From Microbulbifer sp. YPW16 (GTDB lineage: Bacteria; Pseudomonadota; Gammaproteobacteria; Pseudomonadales; Cellvibrionaceae), in NCBI RefSeq assembly GCF_021290385.1, contig NZ_CP089928.1, positions 248,001-312,000 on the forward strand: a stretch of DNA of 64,000 bases. The letters run 5' to 3'. The position numbers were made by a program, and so were the translations under genes. Below the pieces are notes generated by a model. The model was given only the letters and a program-made list of their open reading frames with translations, did not search any database and was not told the DNA's origin. Shown in pieces: positions 30,426-39,556 of this stretch (within the stretch, counting starts at the first letter, position 1; each line of letters starts with the position of its first letter).

Positions 30426-31763
30426 TCAGGCCATCGTCTCGAGCGTGGCCAGCAGCATGCCGATTTTGTTCAGGCACTCGTCGTGTTCCGCAGCGGGGCT
30501 TGAATCCGCCACGATCCCCCCGCCGGCGGCACCGGTGACAAGTCCGTCGCTGGTGCTGAAGGTGCGGATCGCAATATTGGTATCCGCACGGCCGCAGCTG
30601 CTCAGGTAGCCGATGCTGCCACAGTAGATGCCGCGGGGGCTCAGTTCCAGCTCCCGGATTATCTCCATGGCGCGGCGCTTGGGCGCCCCGGTGATCGAGC
30701 CCCCGGGAAAACAGGCGCCGAGCAGGTCGGTGAAATAGCTGCCCTCGGGCAGTTCGCCGGTAATGCGGCTGACAAGGTGATGCACGTTGGCAAAGGTGGC
30801 CAGTTCGAACAGCTCCGGCACGCGCACACTGCCGCTGCGGCAGCGCTTGCTGAAGTCGTTGCGAAGCAGGTCGACGATCATCAGGTTCTCAGCCCTGTCC
30901 TTGACGCTGTGCTGTAGCGCTTCGGCCACCCGGGTATCCTCGACCGGGTCCGGGTGCCGGGGTGCGGTACCCTTGATGGGTTCCGTCTGCACGCTGCTGC
31001 CGTCGGCGTGGATAAATCGCTCCGGTGACAGGCTGAGTATCTGCCCGCCCGCAAGGTCAAGGTAGGCCGAGAAGGGGCCAGCCACCTGGCTGCGGAGCGC
31101 CAGGTAGGCGGCCAGCGGATCCCCCTCAAAGGGAGCGGTAAAACGCTGGGTAAAGTTGGCCTGGTAGATATCGCCTGCACGGATGTAGTCGAGGATCCGC
31201 TCGATGCGCCGGCAGTAATCATCGCGGCTGAACTCATGGGCAAACGGCGCCCCCAGGGCAAAGCGCCCGGTGCTGGCTTCATCCTGCCAGGACACGGCGT
31301 TAAAGCGCGCTATCAGGTCGCGGACCTGGATATCTGTGCATGCCGGATGGAATACCAGGTGGCTGGCACACAGCTGGTGATCGACGATCAGCGCCCAGCT
31401 GTAGAGCCCGAAAAAACCGGCGGGAAGGCCGGTGGGACGCGGGTCCGGGGCGAGAAAATTCTCCGCCATACCCAGCTCGTAGCCGGCGTAGCCGATTGCG
31501 CCACCGCAGAATGGCAGCTGCGCATCGCTGTCCTGTGGCGCCAGCTCGCACAACAGGTCGTCCAATTCGGAAAAGGGTTCACGGGTGTGGGCGTCGAGCT
31601 CCAGCGTCGCGAGCGGGTCCGCGCTGATAATGTCGAAGCGCCCGCCGGGTGCTACCGGGCGCCCGCTGTCCAGCCAGACAGGCGCGGGCAGGTCCGCAAT
31701 GGCCTGAAAGGCCATCGGCGTGTTGATCGAGTAGGGAATGGCGACGATCTGCAGTGATTTCAT
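30426..31763 (-). CDS. pabB: Aminodeoxychorismate synthase component I PabB
   Basis: Converts chorismate and ammonia to 4-amino-4-deoxychorismate for folate, feeding PabC. The 445-residue protein has an N-terminal anthranilate-synthase-I domain and a chorismate-binding domain with PIKGTAPR (the active-site lysine of the PabB type), NLMIVDLLRND and GSITGAPKRRAMEII. TrpE would have a different residue in the PIKGT position. It is separate from pabC at 2812-3573. No pabA is in the window. Confidence 0.92.
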   Translation of the reverse strand: MKSLQIVAIPYSINTPMAFQAIADLPAPVWLDSGRPVAPGGRFDIISADPLATLELDAHTREPFSELDDLLCELAPQDSDAQLPFCGGAIGYAGYELGMAENFLAPDPRPTGLPAGFFGLYSWALIVDHQLCASHLVFHPACTDIQVRDLIARFNAVSWQDEASTGRFALGAPFAHEFSRDDYCRRIERILDYIRAGDIYQANFTQRFTAPFEGDPLAAYLALRSQVAGPFSAYLDLAGGQILSLSPERFIHADGSSVQTEPIKGTAPRHPDPVEDTRVAEALQHSVKDRAENLMIVDLLRNDFSKRCRSGSVRVPELFELATFANVHHLVSRITGELPEGSYFTDLLGACFPGGSITGAPKRRAMEIIRELELSPRGIYCGSIGYLSSCGRADTNIAIRTFSTSDGLVTGAAGGGIVADSSPAAEHDECLNKIGMLLATLETMA

Positions 31764-31848
31764 TCAGGCTTCTATACGCACCACGCGGGACCCGGGTTTC
31801 CCTTTTGGGGCTACCCAGGCCAAAAAAGGCGGCTACTTTACCGTAAAT

Positions 31849-32676
31849 TCAGCCGACGCGCCGCTCTATTCCGGCCTGGGACATCAGCTGGGTTGCCAGT
31901 TCCTCCACGGACAGCTGGGTGGCATCCAGGTAGGGGATCTGCGCCCGCCGCAACATCTGCTCTACCTGGCGCACCTCGAATTCGCACTGTTCCCGTGAAG
32001 CGTAGCGGCTGTTGGCGCGGCGCTCCTGCCGGATTGACATCAGCCGGTCGGGATCGATGGTGAGGCCGAACAGCTTGCGCCGGTAGGGGCGGAGGATTTT
32101 AGGCAGCGAGGTGGAGTCCATATCCTCCTCGGTGATGGGATAGTTGGCAGCGCGGAGGCCGAACTGCAGCGCCAGGTACAGGCAGGTGGGGGTCTTGCCC
32201 GAACGGGAGACTCCCACCAGGATGATATCGGCGCGGTCAAACTCCCGTACCCGGCGCCCGTCGTCGTTGTCCATAGCGTAGTGCACGGCCTCGATACGGT
32301 CGGTATAGCGGCTGTCGTTGGCAATACCGTGGGACACATTGACCGTCTGGGCGGGGTCGCTGCCGAAGAGGTTGGCCAGTGGCGTCAGGTAGCTTTCAAA
32401 GACATCCAGCATCAACGCGGGGCTCTGGTGGAGCTGCGCGCGAAACTCATCAGCGACGATACTGCTGATGACAATAGGCTGGCGCCCGGACTCGTGGGCG
32501 GCGCGCTCGATCCTCTCCATCACCCGTGCCACCTTATCCGCGGAATCGATATAGGGCAGGGTCACCTGCTCCACATGCTCGCTGCGAAACTGGGCCAGCA
32601 GGCTGTGGCCAATGGCCTCGACCGTGAGGCCGGTGCCATCGGAAACGAAGAATGCGGTGCGTTTATCCTTTGCCAT
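31849..32676 (-). CDS. ppsR: PEP synthase regulatory protein (bifunctional kinase/phosphotransferase)
   Basis: A DUF299-family protein of 275 residues that inactivates PpsA by ADP-dependent phosphorylation of a threonine and reactivates it by phosphorolysis. Visible features: FFVSDGTGLTVEAIGHSLLAQF at the start (split by family motif SDGTG), and a P-loop GVSRSGKTPT near residue 152. It is divergent from its target ppsA, 170 bases away, as is usual in gammaproteobacteria. The name ydiA is also used. Confidence 0.95.
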   Translation of the reverse strand: MAKDKRTAFFVSDGTGLTVEAIGHSLLAQFRSEHVEQVTLPYIDSADKVARVMERIERAAHESGRQPIVISSIVADEFRAQLHQSPALMLDVFESYLTPLANLFGSDPAQTVNVSHGIANDSRYTDRIEAVHYAMDNDDGRRVREFDRADIILVGVSRSGKTPTCLYLALQFGLRAANYPITEEDMDSTSLPKILRPYRRKLFGLTIDPDRLMSIRQERRANSRYASREQCEFEVRQVEQMLRRAQIPYLDATQLSVEELATQLMSQAGIERRVG

Positions 32677-32806
32677 GGGGGTCCCCGGGAGCTGTTTGGG
32701 TGGTCATGCTACGGCTTTTCCTGTTTGTAGTCTCGCGCGCGTTTTTGTAGAAAAATTACAACATTTTCGGCGCAAATTGCGGGGTATTTTTTACAAAACC
32801 CATCCT

Positions 32807-32812
32807 TATAAT
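32807..32812 (+). promoter_or_regulatory. -10 element of the ppsA promoter
   Basis: A perfect TATAAT 35 bases before ppsA. No clear -35 at 16-18 bp is seen, so an activator may be needed. The surrounding 170-base divergent region is AT-rich compared with its flanks. Confidence 0.45.
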
Positions 32813-32846
32813 CAGCGCCTCAAATCCTGCTGCAGAGGGCGCACAA

Positions 32847-35216
32847 GTGACGAGTTTTACCATCAGCTTCGAGCAACTGGGCATGGGCGATGTCGACAAG
32901 GTCGGCGGCAAGAACGCCTCCCTGGGAGAGATGATCTCTTCCCTCGCCGGTGCCGGAGTCAGTGTGCCCGGTGGCTTTGCCACCACGGCTGACGCTTTCC
33001 GCGCCTTCCTCGCCCACGAAAAGCTCGAGGAGCGCATCGCCGCCCGCCTCCAGACCCTCAATGTCGAGGATGTCAGGGCGCTGGCGGAAGCCGGGGAGGA
33101 AATCCGTGGATGGATTATCGAGACCCCGTTCCCGGCGGAGCTGGAACAACAGATCCGCGATGGCTACGAAAAGCTGGGCGGTGGTGAAACCGCCGTGGCA
33201 GTGCGCTCCTCTGCCACCGCCGAGGACCTGCCGGATGCCTCGTTCGCGGGCCAGCAGGAGACATTCCTGAATATTCGCGGTATCGATGCTGTGCTGACCG
33301 CGGTGAAGGAGGTCTTCGCCTCCCTCTACAATGACCGCGCCATTGCTTACCGGGTCCACACCGGTTACGCCCATGCCGGCGTTGCCCTCTCCGCGGGTAT
33401 CCAGCATATGGTACGCAGCGATATCGGTGCCGCCGGTGTTATGTTCACGCTGGATACCGAAAGCGGATTCCGCGATGCGGTATTTATCACTTCCGCATAC
33501 GGCCTCGGTGAGACCGTGGTGCAGGGCGCAGTGAACCCGGATGAATTTTACCTGTACAAGCCGGCACTGCTGGCTGGTCGCCCGGCAATCCTGCGCCGCA
33601 ACCGCGGCAGCAAGGCGATAAAGATGGTCTATGACCAGGGGGGAGAATGCGGCCGTTCCGTCAAAACCGAGCAGGTGGCCGAGGAAGACCGGCTCACCTT
33701 CTCGCTGACTGACGAGGAATTGACCAGCCTGGCCCTGCAAGCCTGCAAGATCGAGGAACACTACGGCCGGCCGATGGATATCGAGTGGGCCAAGGATGGG
33801 GAAACCGGCAAGCTGTTTATTGTCCAGGCACGCCCGGAGACGGTCCGCTCCCGGGACGAAGGCACCAGTATCGAGCGTTACCACCTGCGGGAGCGCGGCG
33901 ATGTGCTGTGCGAGGGCCGTGCAATCGGCCAGCGTATTGGCGCCGGTCGTGTGCGGGTGCTGGATTCAGTCGAGGATATGGCTGCAATGCAGGACGGTGA
34001 GGTCCTGGTTACCGATATGACAGACCCGGATTGGGAACCGGTGTTGAAAAAGGCCAGCGCTATCGTGACCAATCGCGGCGGCCGTACCTGCCATGCTGCG
34101 ATCATCGCCCGCGAGCTAGGTATTCCCGCTGTGGTCGGTTGCGGCAACGCCACCGAACTGCTGCAGGACGGCACCCCGGTTACCGTCTCCTGTGCAGAGG
34201 GTGATACCGGTTTCGTAATGTCCGGTGAGCTGGAGTTCGAGCGCGAGCAGACCGAAGTGCAGGATATGCCCGAGCTGCCGTTCAAGATCATGCTGAACGT
34301 CGGTAACCCCGATCGCGCGTTTGCGTTCAGCCACCTGCCTAACGAAGGGGTAGGCCTGGCGCGCCTCGAGTTTATCCTCAACCGCATGATCGGCATTCAC
34401 CCGAAAGCGCTGCTGGAGCTGGACAAGCTGCCGGAAGACCTGCAGAAAACGATTCGCGAGCGCATTGGCGGCTACGATTCCCCGGAAGACTTTATTGTCG
34501 AAAAGCTGGTGGAGGGCATCTCAACCCTGGCTGCGGCCTTTGCCCCGAACCGGGTGATCGTGCGGCTGTCGGACTTCAAGTCGAATGAGTACGCACACCT
34601 GGTGGGCGGGCAGCTGTACGAGCCCAGCGAGGAGAACCCGATGCTGGGCTTCCGTGGTGCCGCGCGCTACCGCTCTGACGACTTTCGCCAGTGCTTTGCC
34701 CTGGAGTGCCGTGCACTGAAGAAGGTGCGCGAAGAGATGGGGCTGGATAACGTGGAAATCATGGTGCCGTTCGTGCGCACACCTGCAGAGGCCGCCGAAG
34801 TGGTGTCCCTGATGGCGGACAACGGTCTCAAGCGTGGTGAGCGCGGCCTGAAAGTGATCATGATGTGCGAGCTGCCCTCAAATGCCTTGCTGGCGGAGGA
34901 TTTCCTGCAGCACTTTGATGGCTTCTCGATCGGCTCCAATGACCTCACCCAGCTTACCCTGGGCCTGGACCGGGATTCCGGTCTGGTGGCAGAGCTGTTT
35001 GATGAGCGCGACCCGGCGGTTAAGCTGCTGCTTTCCAAGGCGATCCGCGCCTGCAAGAAGGCCGGCAAGTACGTGGGCATCTGCGGCCAGGGCCCGTCTG
35101 ATCACAAGGACTTTGCCCGCTGGCTGATGGATGAGGGTATCGACAGCGTATCCCTGAACCCGGATACCGCGGTGGATACCTGGCTGTTCCTTGCCAGTGA
35201 CCCTGAAGCGCAATAA
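32847..35216 (+). CDS. ppsA: Phosphoenolpyruvate synthase
   Basis: Makes PEP from pyruvate and ATP (releasing AMP and phosphate), the entry to gluconeogenesis from pyruvate. The 789-residue enzyme has the ATP-grasp domain at the N-terminus ([32 protein letters not shown]), the swivelling phosphohistidine domain with His416 in [13 protein letters not shown], and the C-terminal PEP/pyruvate barrel ([24 protein letters not shown]). The GTG start follows GAGGGC. It is controlled by the divergent ppsR product. With icl, glcB and mdh nearby it supports growth on C2 and fatty acids. Confidence 0.97.
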   Translation: MTSFTISFEQLGMGDVDKVGGKNASLGEMISSLAGAGVSVPGGFATTADAFRAFLAHEKLEERIAARLQTLNVEDVRALAEAGEEIRGWIIETPFPAELEQQIRDGYEKLGGGETAVAVRSSATAEDLPDASFAGQQETFLNIRGIDAVLTAVKEVFASLYNDRAIAYRVHTGYAHAGVALSAGIQHMVRSDIGAAGVMFTLDTESGFRDAVFITSAYGLGETVVQGAVNPDEFYLYKPALLAGRPAILRRNRGSKAIKMVYDQGGECGRSVKTEQVAEEDRLTFSLTDEELTSLALQACKIEEHYGRPMDIEWAKDGETGKLFIVQARPETVRSRDEGTSIERYHLRERGDVLCEGRAIGQRIGAGRVRVLDSVEDMAAMQDGEVLVTDMTDPDWEPVLKKASAIVTNRGGRTCHAAIIARELGIPAVVGCGNATELLQDGTPVTVSCAEGDTGFVMSGELEFEREQTEVQDMPELPFKIMLNVGNPDRAFAFSHLPNEGVGLARLEFILNRMIGIHPKALLELDKLPEDLQKTIRERIGGYDSPEDFIVEKLVEGISTLAAAFAPNRVIVRLSDFKSNEYAHLVGGQLYEPSEENPMLGFRGAARYRSDDFRQCFALECRALKKVREEMGLDNVEIMVPFVRTPAEAAEVVSLMADNGLKRGERGLKVIMMCELPSNALLAEDFLQHFDGFSIGSNDLTQLTLGLDRDSGLVAELFDERDPAVKLLLSKAIRACKKAGKYVGICGQGPSDHKDFARWLMDEGIDSVSLNPDTAVDTWLFLASDPEAQ

Positions 35217-35220
35217 CCCA

Positions 35221-35250
35221 AAAGCGGCCCGTAAGGGCCGCTTTTTTTTT
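35221..35250 (+). terminator. Rho-independent terminator after ppsA
   Basis: GCGGCCC (35224-35230), loop GTAA, GGGCCGC (35235-35241), then nine T. Confidence 0.95.
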
Positions 35251-35747
35251 GCCTGCATTCCTGACATCAATCCAGGTTCGGATCCCGGTGTTACCCGGGA
35301 CATTCACACTGCATTACCGGCGGGGATCAAAGTTTTATTGTGGGCCCACAAAGTAGCCTGCCGACCCCTTTCCTTTCCCCCCGTTAAAAATTCCGGCACT
35401 GAGTCATACCAATGTTACCAGCCCGGGACAGGTAGCGACCCAATTTCCCATTCTTTACCCCCTAACGACGAAACCTGTACCAGTGGAAAGCCATTCCCCG
35501 GTCGTAATTACCAGTGCCCCAAACCACCTCAATAACGGCCATCCGTGACAGAAGGAATCTGTCTAAGGGTCTCGTCTGGCGGCAATAGAATCGAATAGTG
35601 AATGGACCTGCTGCCGCTTTACTTTTGCCAAACAGGCAGTGGGGTTAAGAAGAAGCCAACGAATACGCGGAAGGGACCAGGGAATGAAAACTGATGACGC
35701 CCGTGCAGGCGCGATCAATGTCCGCGTCGAGTCAAGTGAGGTGATGT
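35251..35747. other. 497-base intergenic region with small hairpins
   Basis: No credible gene. Two hairpins are visible: CCCGG-TGTTAC-CCGGG (35284-35299) and GACAGA-AGGAA-TCTGTC (35547-35563). The latter displays GGA in its loop, the preferred presentation for CsrA/RsmA. The 3' end holds the GAGGTGAT ribosome site of the L,D-transpeptidase gene. The base composition is less GC-rich than the genes on either side. Confidence 0.35.
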
Positions 35748-36317
35748 ATGCACACGATCAGACGAGAATGGCCCCCACTCGCCTACGCGGGACTGATGCT
35801 CTTACTGCTCGCATTCCTGTCGGTTCCGGCCACAGCTAACCAGCGAGGCGTAAACTGGTTCGATGAGCAGGCCGCGGCATCGAGTTCCGGTGCACCATCA
35901 ATCAAGATCAACCTGAGTGAGCAGCGCGCCTACTTCTACAAGGGCGGACGCCTTGTCGGGGTGTCCAAAGTGTCTTCGGGCAAGAAGGGCTACAGGACCA
36001 GCCCGGGGCATTTCCGGGTGCTGTCCAAACATCCCCGCCATCGCTCCACTATTTACGGCAGTTATGTCGACAAGCAGACCGGGCGAGTGGTTAAAGCCGA
36101 TGTGAATACCCGTACCGATCGCCGCCCTCCCGGTACTTACTACCGTGGCGCGAAGATGCATTATTACATTCGCTTTAATGGCGGGATTGGGCTGCACGCG
36201 TCGGGGCACGTACCCAATTACCCGGCCTCGCACGGTTGTGTTCGCATGCCGCGGCATATGGCGCAGATATTCTATCGCTACGCCAGGATCGGAACGCCAG
36301 TGAGGGTCAGCTACTGA
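35748..36317 (+). CDS. L,D-transpeptidase (YkuD domain), exported
   Basis: A 189-residue periplasmic enzyme that makes 3-3 peptidoglycan crosslinks or attaches proteins to the wall. A signal peptide or anchor covers about residues 11-30 (ending PATA-N), then a single YkuD domain with the catalytic motif HASGHVPNYPASHGCVRMP, nucleophile Cys164. There is no LysM or PG-binding domain, so this is a minimal form. GAGGTGAT precedes the ATG. It stands alone between ppsA and rraA. Confidence 0.92.
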   Translation: MHTIRREWPPLAYAGLMLLLLAFLSVPATANQRGVNWFDEQAAASSSGAPSIKINLSEQRAYFYKGGRLVGVSKVSSGKKGYRTSPGHFRVLSKHPRHRSTIYGSYVDKQTGRVVKADVNTRTDRRPPGTYYRGAKMHYYIRFNGGIGLHASGHVPNYPASHGCVRMPRHMAQIFYRYARIGTPVRVSY

Positions 36318-36471
36318 TCGGGCCTATGCACACCTATCAGCGGCTGCAATACCGGGTACTATCCGTGGGGATAATGCCCGGTATTTTTGTGCTTGCTTGC
36401 AAGTGCCGGGTGCGGCGGCATACTGGAGTGCAATTACTGTATTTTCCTGACTAGGCGGAAGGGGGCAGCTT

Positions 36472-36951
36472 GTGAAAATTTCCACACCGGACCTTTGTGA
36501 TGAACATGGAGATGGGCTTCAGGTACTGGAACCCATGATGGTGAACTACGGTGGGCGTGAATGTTTCGGCGGCCGAATCGTCACCATCAAGTGCTTCGAG
36601 GACAATTCCCTGGTGCGGGAGCTGGTGGCGGAGCCGGGACGTGGGCAGGTGCTGGTGGTCGACGCTGGCGGATCCATGCGCAGGGCCTGTCTTGGCGACC
36701 AGCTGGCAGAGAAAGCCGTGGTCAATGGCTGGGAGGGCATATTGATGTATGGCTGTATCCGCGATGTGGATGAGATTGGCGAGCTGGACCTGGGTGTGCA
36801 GGCACTCGGTGCACATCCGATGAAGACCGAGAAAAAGGGAGTCGGTGAACGGGACCTTCCGGTGACATTCGGCGGTGTTACATTTACGCCGGGTGAGTTC
36901 GTTTATGCGGATAACAACGGTGTGATTGTGAGTGCTGGAGCACTTCTGTAA
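36472..36951 (+). CDS. rraA: Ribonuclease E activity regulator RraA
   Basis: A 159-residue protein of the RraA family, which forms a trimeric ring and inhibits RNase E processing of some transcripts. Conserved parts include [11 protein letters not shown] near the start, [14 protein letters not shown], and [18 protein letters not shown]. The GTG start at 36472 is supported by GGAAGGGGGC a few bases upstream. Members of this fold may instead act as aldolases, but the length and sequence match the RNase E regulator group. It is monocistronic. Confidence 0.93.
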   Translation: MKISTPDLCDEHGDGLQVLEPMMVNYGGRECFGGRIVTIKCFEDNSLVRELVAEPGRGQVLVVDAGGSMRRACLGDQLAEKAVVNGWEGILMYGCIRDVDEIGELDLGVQALGAHPMKTEKKGVGERDLPVTFGGVTFTPGEFVYADNNGVIVSAGALL

Positions 36952-37264
36952 TAGCTTGTTTGCGGGCAGCTTTGCTGGCACCTGATCTGTTATTTGACCC
37001 CTGGCGTAGCATTCCCTAGCCTGACTCATGGCTGGGGATGGTTGTGCCCGGGGGATGTTTTCCCCCAACTGGCCTTGAGCGGCCTTATCCCCGGGAGGAC
37101 GCTGATGTCTGTCGTCCTTCGTCGTCGAAATAAGTGTCAAATGTGTTAGGCCGCGGACCTCCGCTGCGATGCAATGCGCCCCGGTCGCCTATCATGTGAG
37201 CTGACACCGTCATGCATACGCGGGGGCTTTCAGTGCCCGCCCATCCAGCACCCGGAAGGAAACA
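36952..37264. other. 313-base intergenic region before fadE
   Basis: No gene seen. A hairpin GGGGGA-TGTTT-TCCCCC (37050-37066), flanked by GTTG and CAAC, may end rraA transcription, though no T run follows it. TTGACC (36994-36999) with TAGCCT 17 bp later is a weak promoter candidate for fadE. I cannot recognise a FadR or PsrA site. Confidence 0.3.
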
Positions 37265-39508
37265 ATGAGCGACCTGCGAAAAAAATGGTTCACCGGCCCA
37301 CTGTTAAACCTGATTAAAAAAGTTCTCCCGCCCATCTCCGAAACCGAGCGTGAGGCCATGGAAGCGGGCGAAGTGTGGTGGGATGCGGAACTGCTGTCCG
37401 GCAAGCCCAACTGGGACGAACTCCTGAGCATGGGGCCACCGAAACTTACCGAGGAAGAACAGGCTTTTCTCGATGGCCCGACTGAAGAGCTCTGCCAGAT
37501 GGTGGACGACTGGCAGATCAGCTTCGAGGACCGCGACATTCCCGACGAGGTCTGGGAGTTCCTGAAGAAAGAGCGCTTTTTCGGCATCATTATTCCCAAG
37601 GAATATGGCGGTCTCGGTTTCTCGCCTACGGCCCATGCCGAGATTGTCACCAAGATCTCTACCCGCAGCACTACTGTGGGCGTCACCGTAATGGTCCCCA
37701 ACTCCCTCGGCCCCGGTGAGCTGCTGATGGCACACGGTACCGAGGAGCAGAAGGATTATTTTCTGCCGCGCCTGGCCGACGGCCGGGAACTCCCGTGTTT
37801 CGGCCTGACAGGTGTGGAGGCCGGATCTGACGCCGCCTCGATGACCGACCGCGGGGTGGTCTGTTACGGCGAATACAATGGTGAGAAGACGCTGGGGATG
37901 CGCGTCAACTGGCACAAGCGTTACATTACGCTGGCGCCGGTGGCAACGATCCTGGGACTTGCCTTTAAGCTTTATGATCCCGATCACCTCCTGGGAGACG
38001 AGGAGGAGCTGGGGATCACCGTGGCCCTGGTACCCACCGATACCGAGGGTGTCACCATTGGCCAGCGCCACCTGCCGGCCATGCAGGCATTCCAGAATGG
38101 ACCCAACTGGGGCAAGGATGTCTTTATCCCCATGGAGTGGATTATTGGCGGGCAGGAGAATGTGGGGCGCGGCTGGCACATGCTGATGAGCGCCCTGGCT
38201 GCGGGTCGCGGTATTTCCCTGCCGTCACTCTCTACCGGTGGCGCGAAGATGTCTGCACGCCTCACCGGTGCCTATGCGCGGGTGAGGGAGCAGTTCGGCA
38301 TCCCGATCGGCAAGTTCGAGGGTGTACAGCACCGCCTGGCCGAGATCGCGAGCATTGCCTACGTGCTGGATTCCGCCCACAAGACCACCACCCGCGCCCT
38401 GGACGAGGGGCTCAAGCCCGCGGTCGTTTCGGCAATCATGAAGGCCCACGCTACCTACGGGCTGCGCAATGCCATCAATGACGCGATGGATATCCATGCG
38501 GGCAAGGCGATCATGGACGGACCGCTTAACTATATCGGCAATGTCTACCGGGCCGTGCCGGTGGCCATTACCGTGGAAGGGGCCAACATCCTGACGCGCA
38601 GCCTGATGATCTTCGGCCAGGGAGCCATCCGCTGCCATCCCTACCTGCTGGACGAGATGCTTGCGGCGGAAAATGAGGATACGGAAGCCGGCACGGAAGA
38701 GCTGGACGAGCTGTTGCCCAAGCACGCCTGGTTCCAGGTCAAGACGCTGGCCCGGGGCTTTTTCCATGGCTGGACCGTCGGCCTGTTTGCCAGCAGCCCG
38801 CGCGGCGTGGGCGCGGCGGCCAAGTACTATCGACAGCTGAACCGCTATTCCGCCATCCTGACCCTGGCTACTGAAATATCCCTGATGTCCCTGGGCGGCG
38901 AGTTGAAGCGCAAGGAGCTGATCTCTGCGCGCCTCGGTGATGTGCTCAGCCAGCTCTACCTGCTCAGCTCGACACTGAAGCGATTCAAGGACGACGGCAG
39001 CCCGGAGGCAGACAGGCCGTTGCTGGAATTCTCCATGCGCGCCGGTCTCCACAAGATTGAGGTCAGCCTGATGGAGGTCTACCAGAATTTCCCCCGTCGT
39101 TTCCTCGGCCACCTGATGCATTTCCTCACCATGCCCTGGGGCCACAGCGTGCATACCGCATCAGACCGCCAGGCCCGGGCCTGCGCCGAGCTCCTGATGG
39201 AGCCGTCCGAGACCCGGGACCGGCTTACCCGGGGAGTCTTCCTGGGTAACCCGGGAGACGGCGTGGACATCATGGAACAGGCTTTCAACAAAGTTTGTGC
39301 GACCCAGGAAGCCCGCGACAAGATGAAGAAAGCCGGGCTGCGGCAATTGAACGCAGACTGTATCGACAAGGCGCTGGAGAAGAAGGTGATCAGCGAAGAA
39401 GAGGCCAGCGCATTGCAGGAAGCCGCCGAAGCGGTCAACCTGGCAATCCAGGTGGATCACTTCGACCACCTCAGCCCCTGCGGCGACAAGGCGAAGCACG
39501 AGGAGTAA
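37265..39508 (+). CDS. fadE: Acyl-CoA dehydrogenase FadE type
   Basis: FAD enzyme catalysing the first step of beta-oxidation. The 747-residue protein belongs to the long FadE group: an N-terminal segment, the acyl-CoA dehydrogenase core (about 80-480, with PKEYGGLGFS, LTGVEAGSDAASM, and the FAD-binding ITVEGANILTRSLMIFGQGA), and a C-terminal DUF1974 region. It is about 65 residues shorter than E. coli FadE, whose N-terminal membrane segments are missing here. GGAAGGAAACA precedes the ATG. A CoA-transferase/hydrolase follows after a strong intergenic hairpin. Confidence 0.95.
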   Translation: MSDLRKKWFTGPLLNLIKKVLPPISETEREAMEAGEVWWDAELLSGKPNWDELLSMGPPKLTEEEQAFLDGPTEELCQMVDDWQISFEDRDIPDEVWEFLKKERFFGIIIPKEYGGLGFSPTAHAEIVTKISTRSTTVGVTVMVPNSLGPGELLMAHGTEEQKDYFLPRLADGRELPCFGLTGVEAGSDAASMTDRGVVCYGEYNGEKTLGMRVNWHKRYITLAPVATILGLAFKLYDPDHLLGDEEELGITVALVPTDTEGVTIGQRHLPAMQAFQNGPNWGKDVFIPMEWIIGGQENVGRGWHMLMSALAAGRGISLPSLSTGGAKMSARLTGAYARVREQFGIPIGKFEGVQHRLAEIASIAYVLDSAHKTTTRALDEGLKPAVVSAIMKAHATYGLRNAINDAMDIHAGKAIMDGPLNYIGNVYRAVPVAITVEGANILTRSLMIFGQGAIRCHPYLLDEMLAAENEDTEAGTEELDELLPKHAWFQVKTLARGFFHGWTVGLFASSPRGVGAAAKYYRQLNRYSAILTLATEISLMSLGGELKRKELISARLGDVLSQLYLLSSTLKRFKDDGSPEADRPLLEFSMRAGLHKIEVSLMEVYQNFPRRFLGHLMHFLTMPWGHSVHTASDRQARACAELLMEPSETRDRLTRGVFLGNPGDGVDIMEQAFNKVCATQEARDKMKKAGLRQLNADCIDKALEKKVISEEEASALQEAAEAVNLAIQVDHFDHLSPCGDKAKHEE

Positions 39509-39515
39509 ATCCGCA

Positions 39516-39538
39516 CCCCGCCCGTAAACCGGGCGGGG
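39516..39538 (+). other. GC hairpin between fadE and the CoA-transferase gene
   Basis: CCCCGCCC (39516-39523) pairs perfectly with GGGCGGGG (39531-39538) around GTAAACC, extendable to 9 bp. No T run follows, so it is not a standard terminator. It may protect the upstream mRNA end or cut expression of the second gene. Confidence 0.6.
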
Positions 39539-39556
39539 CAGGGCAGGAGCAATTCC

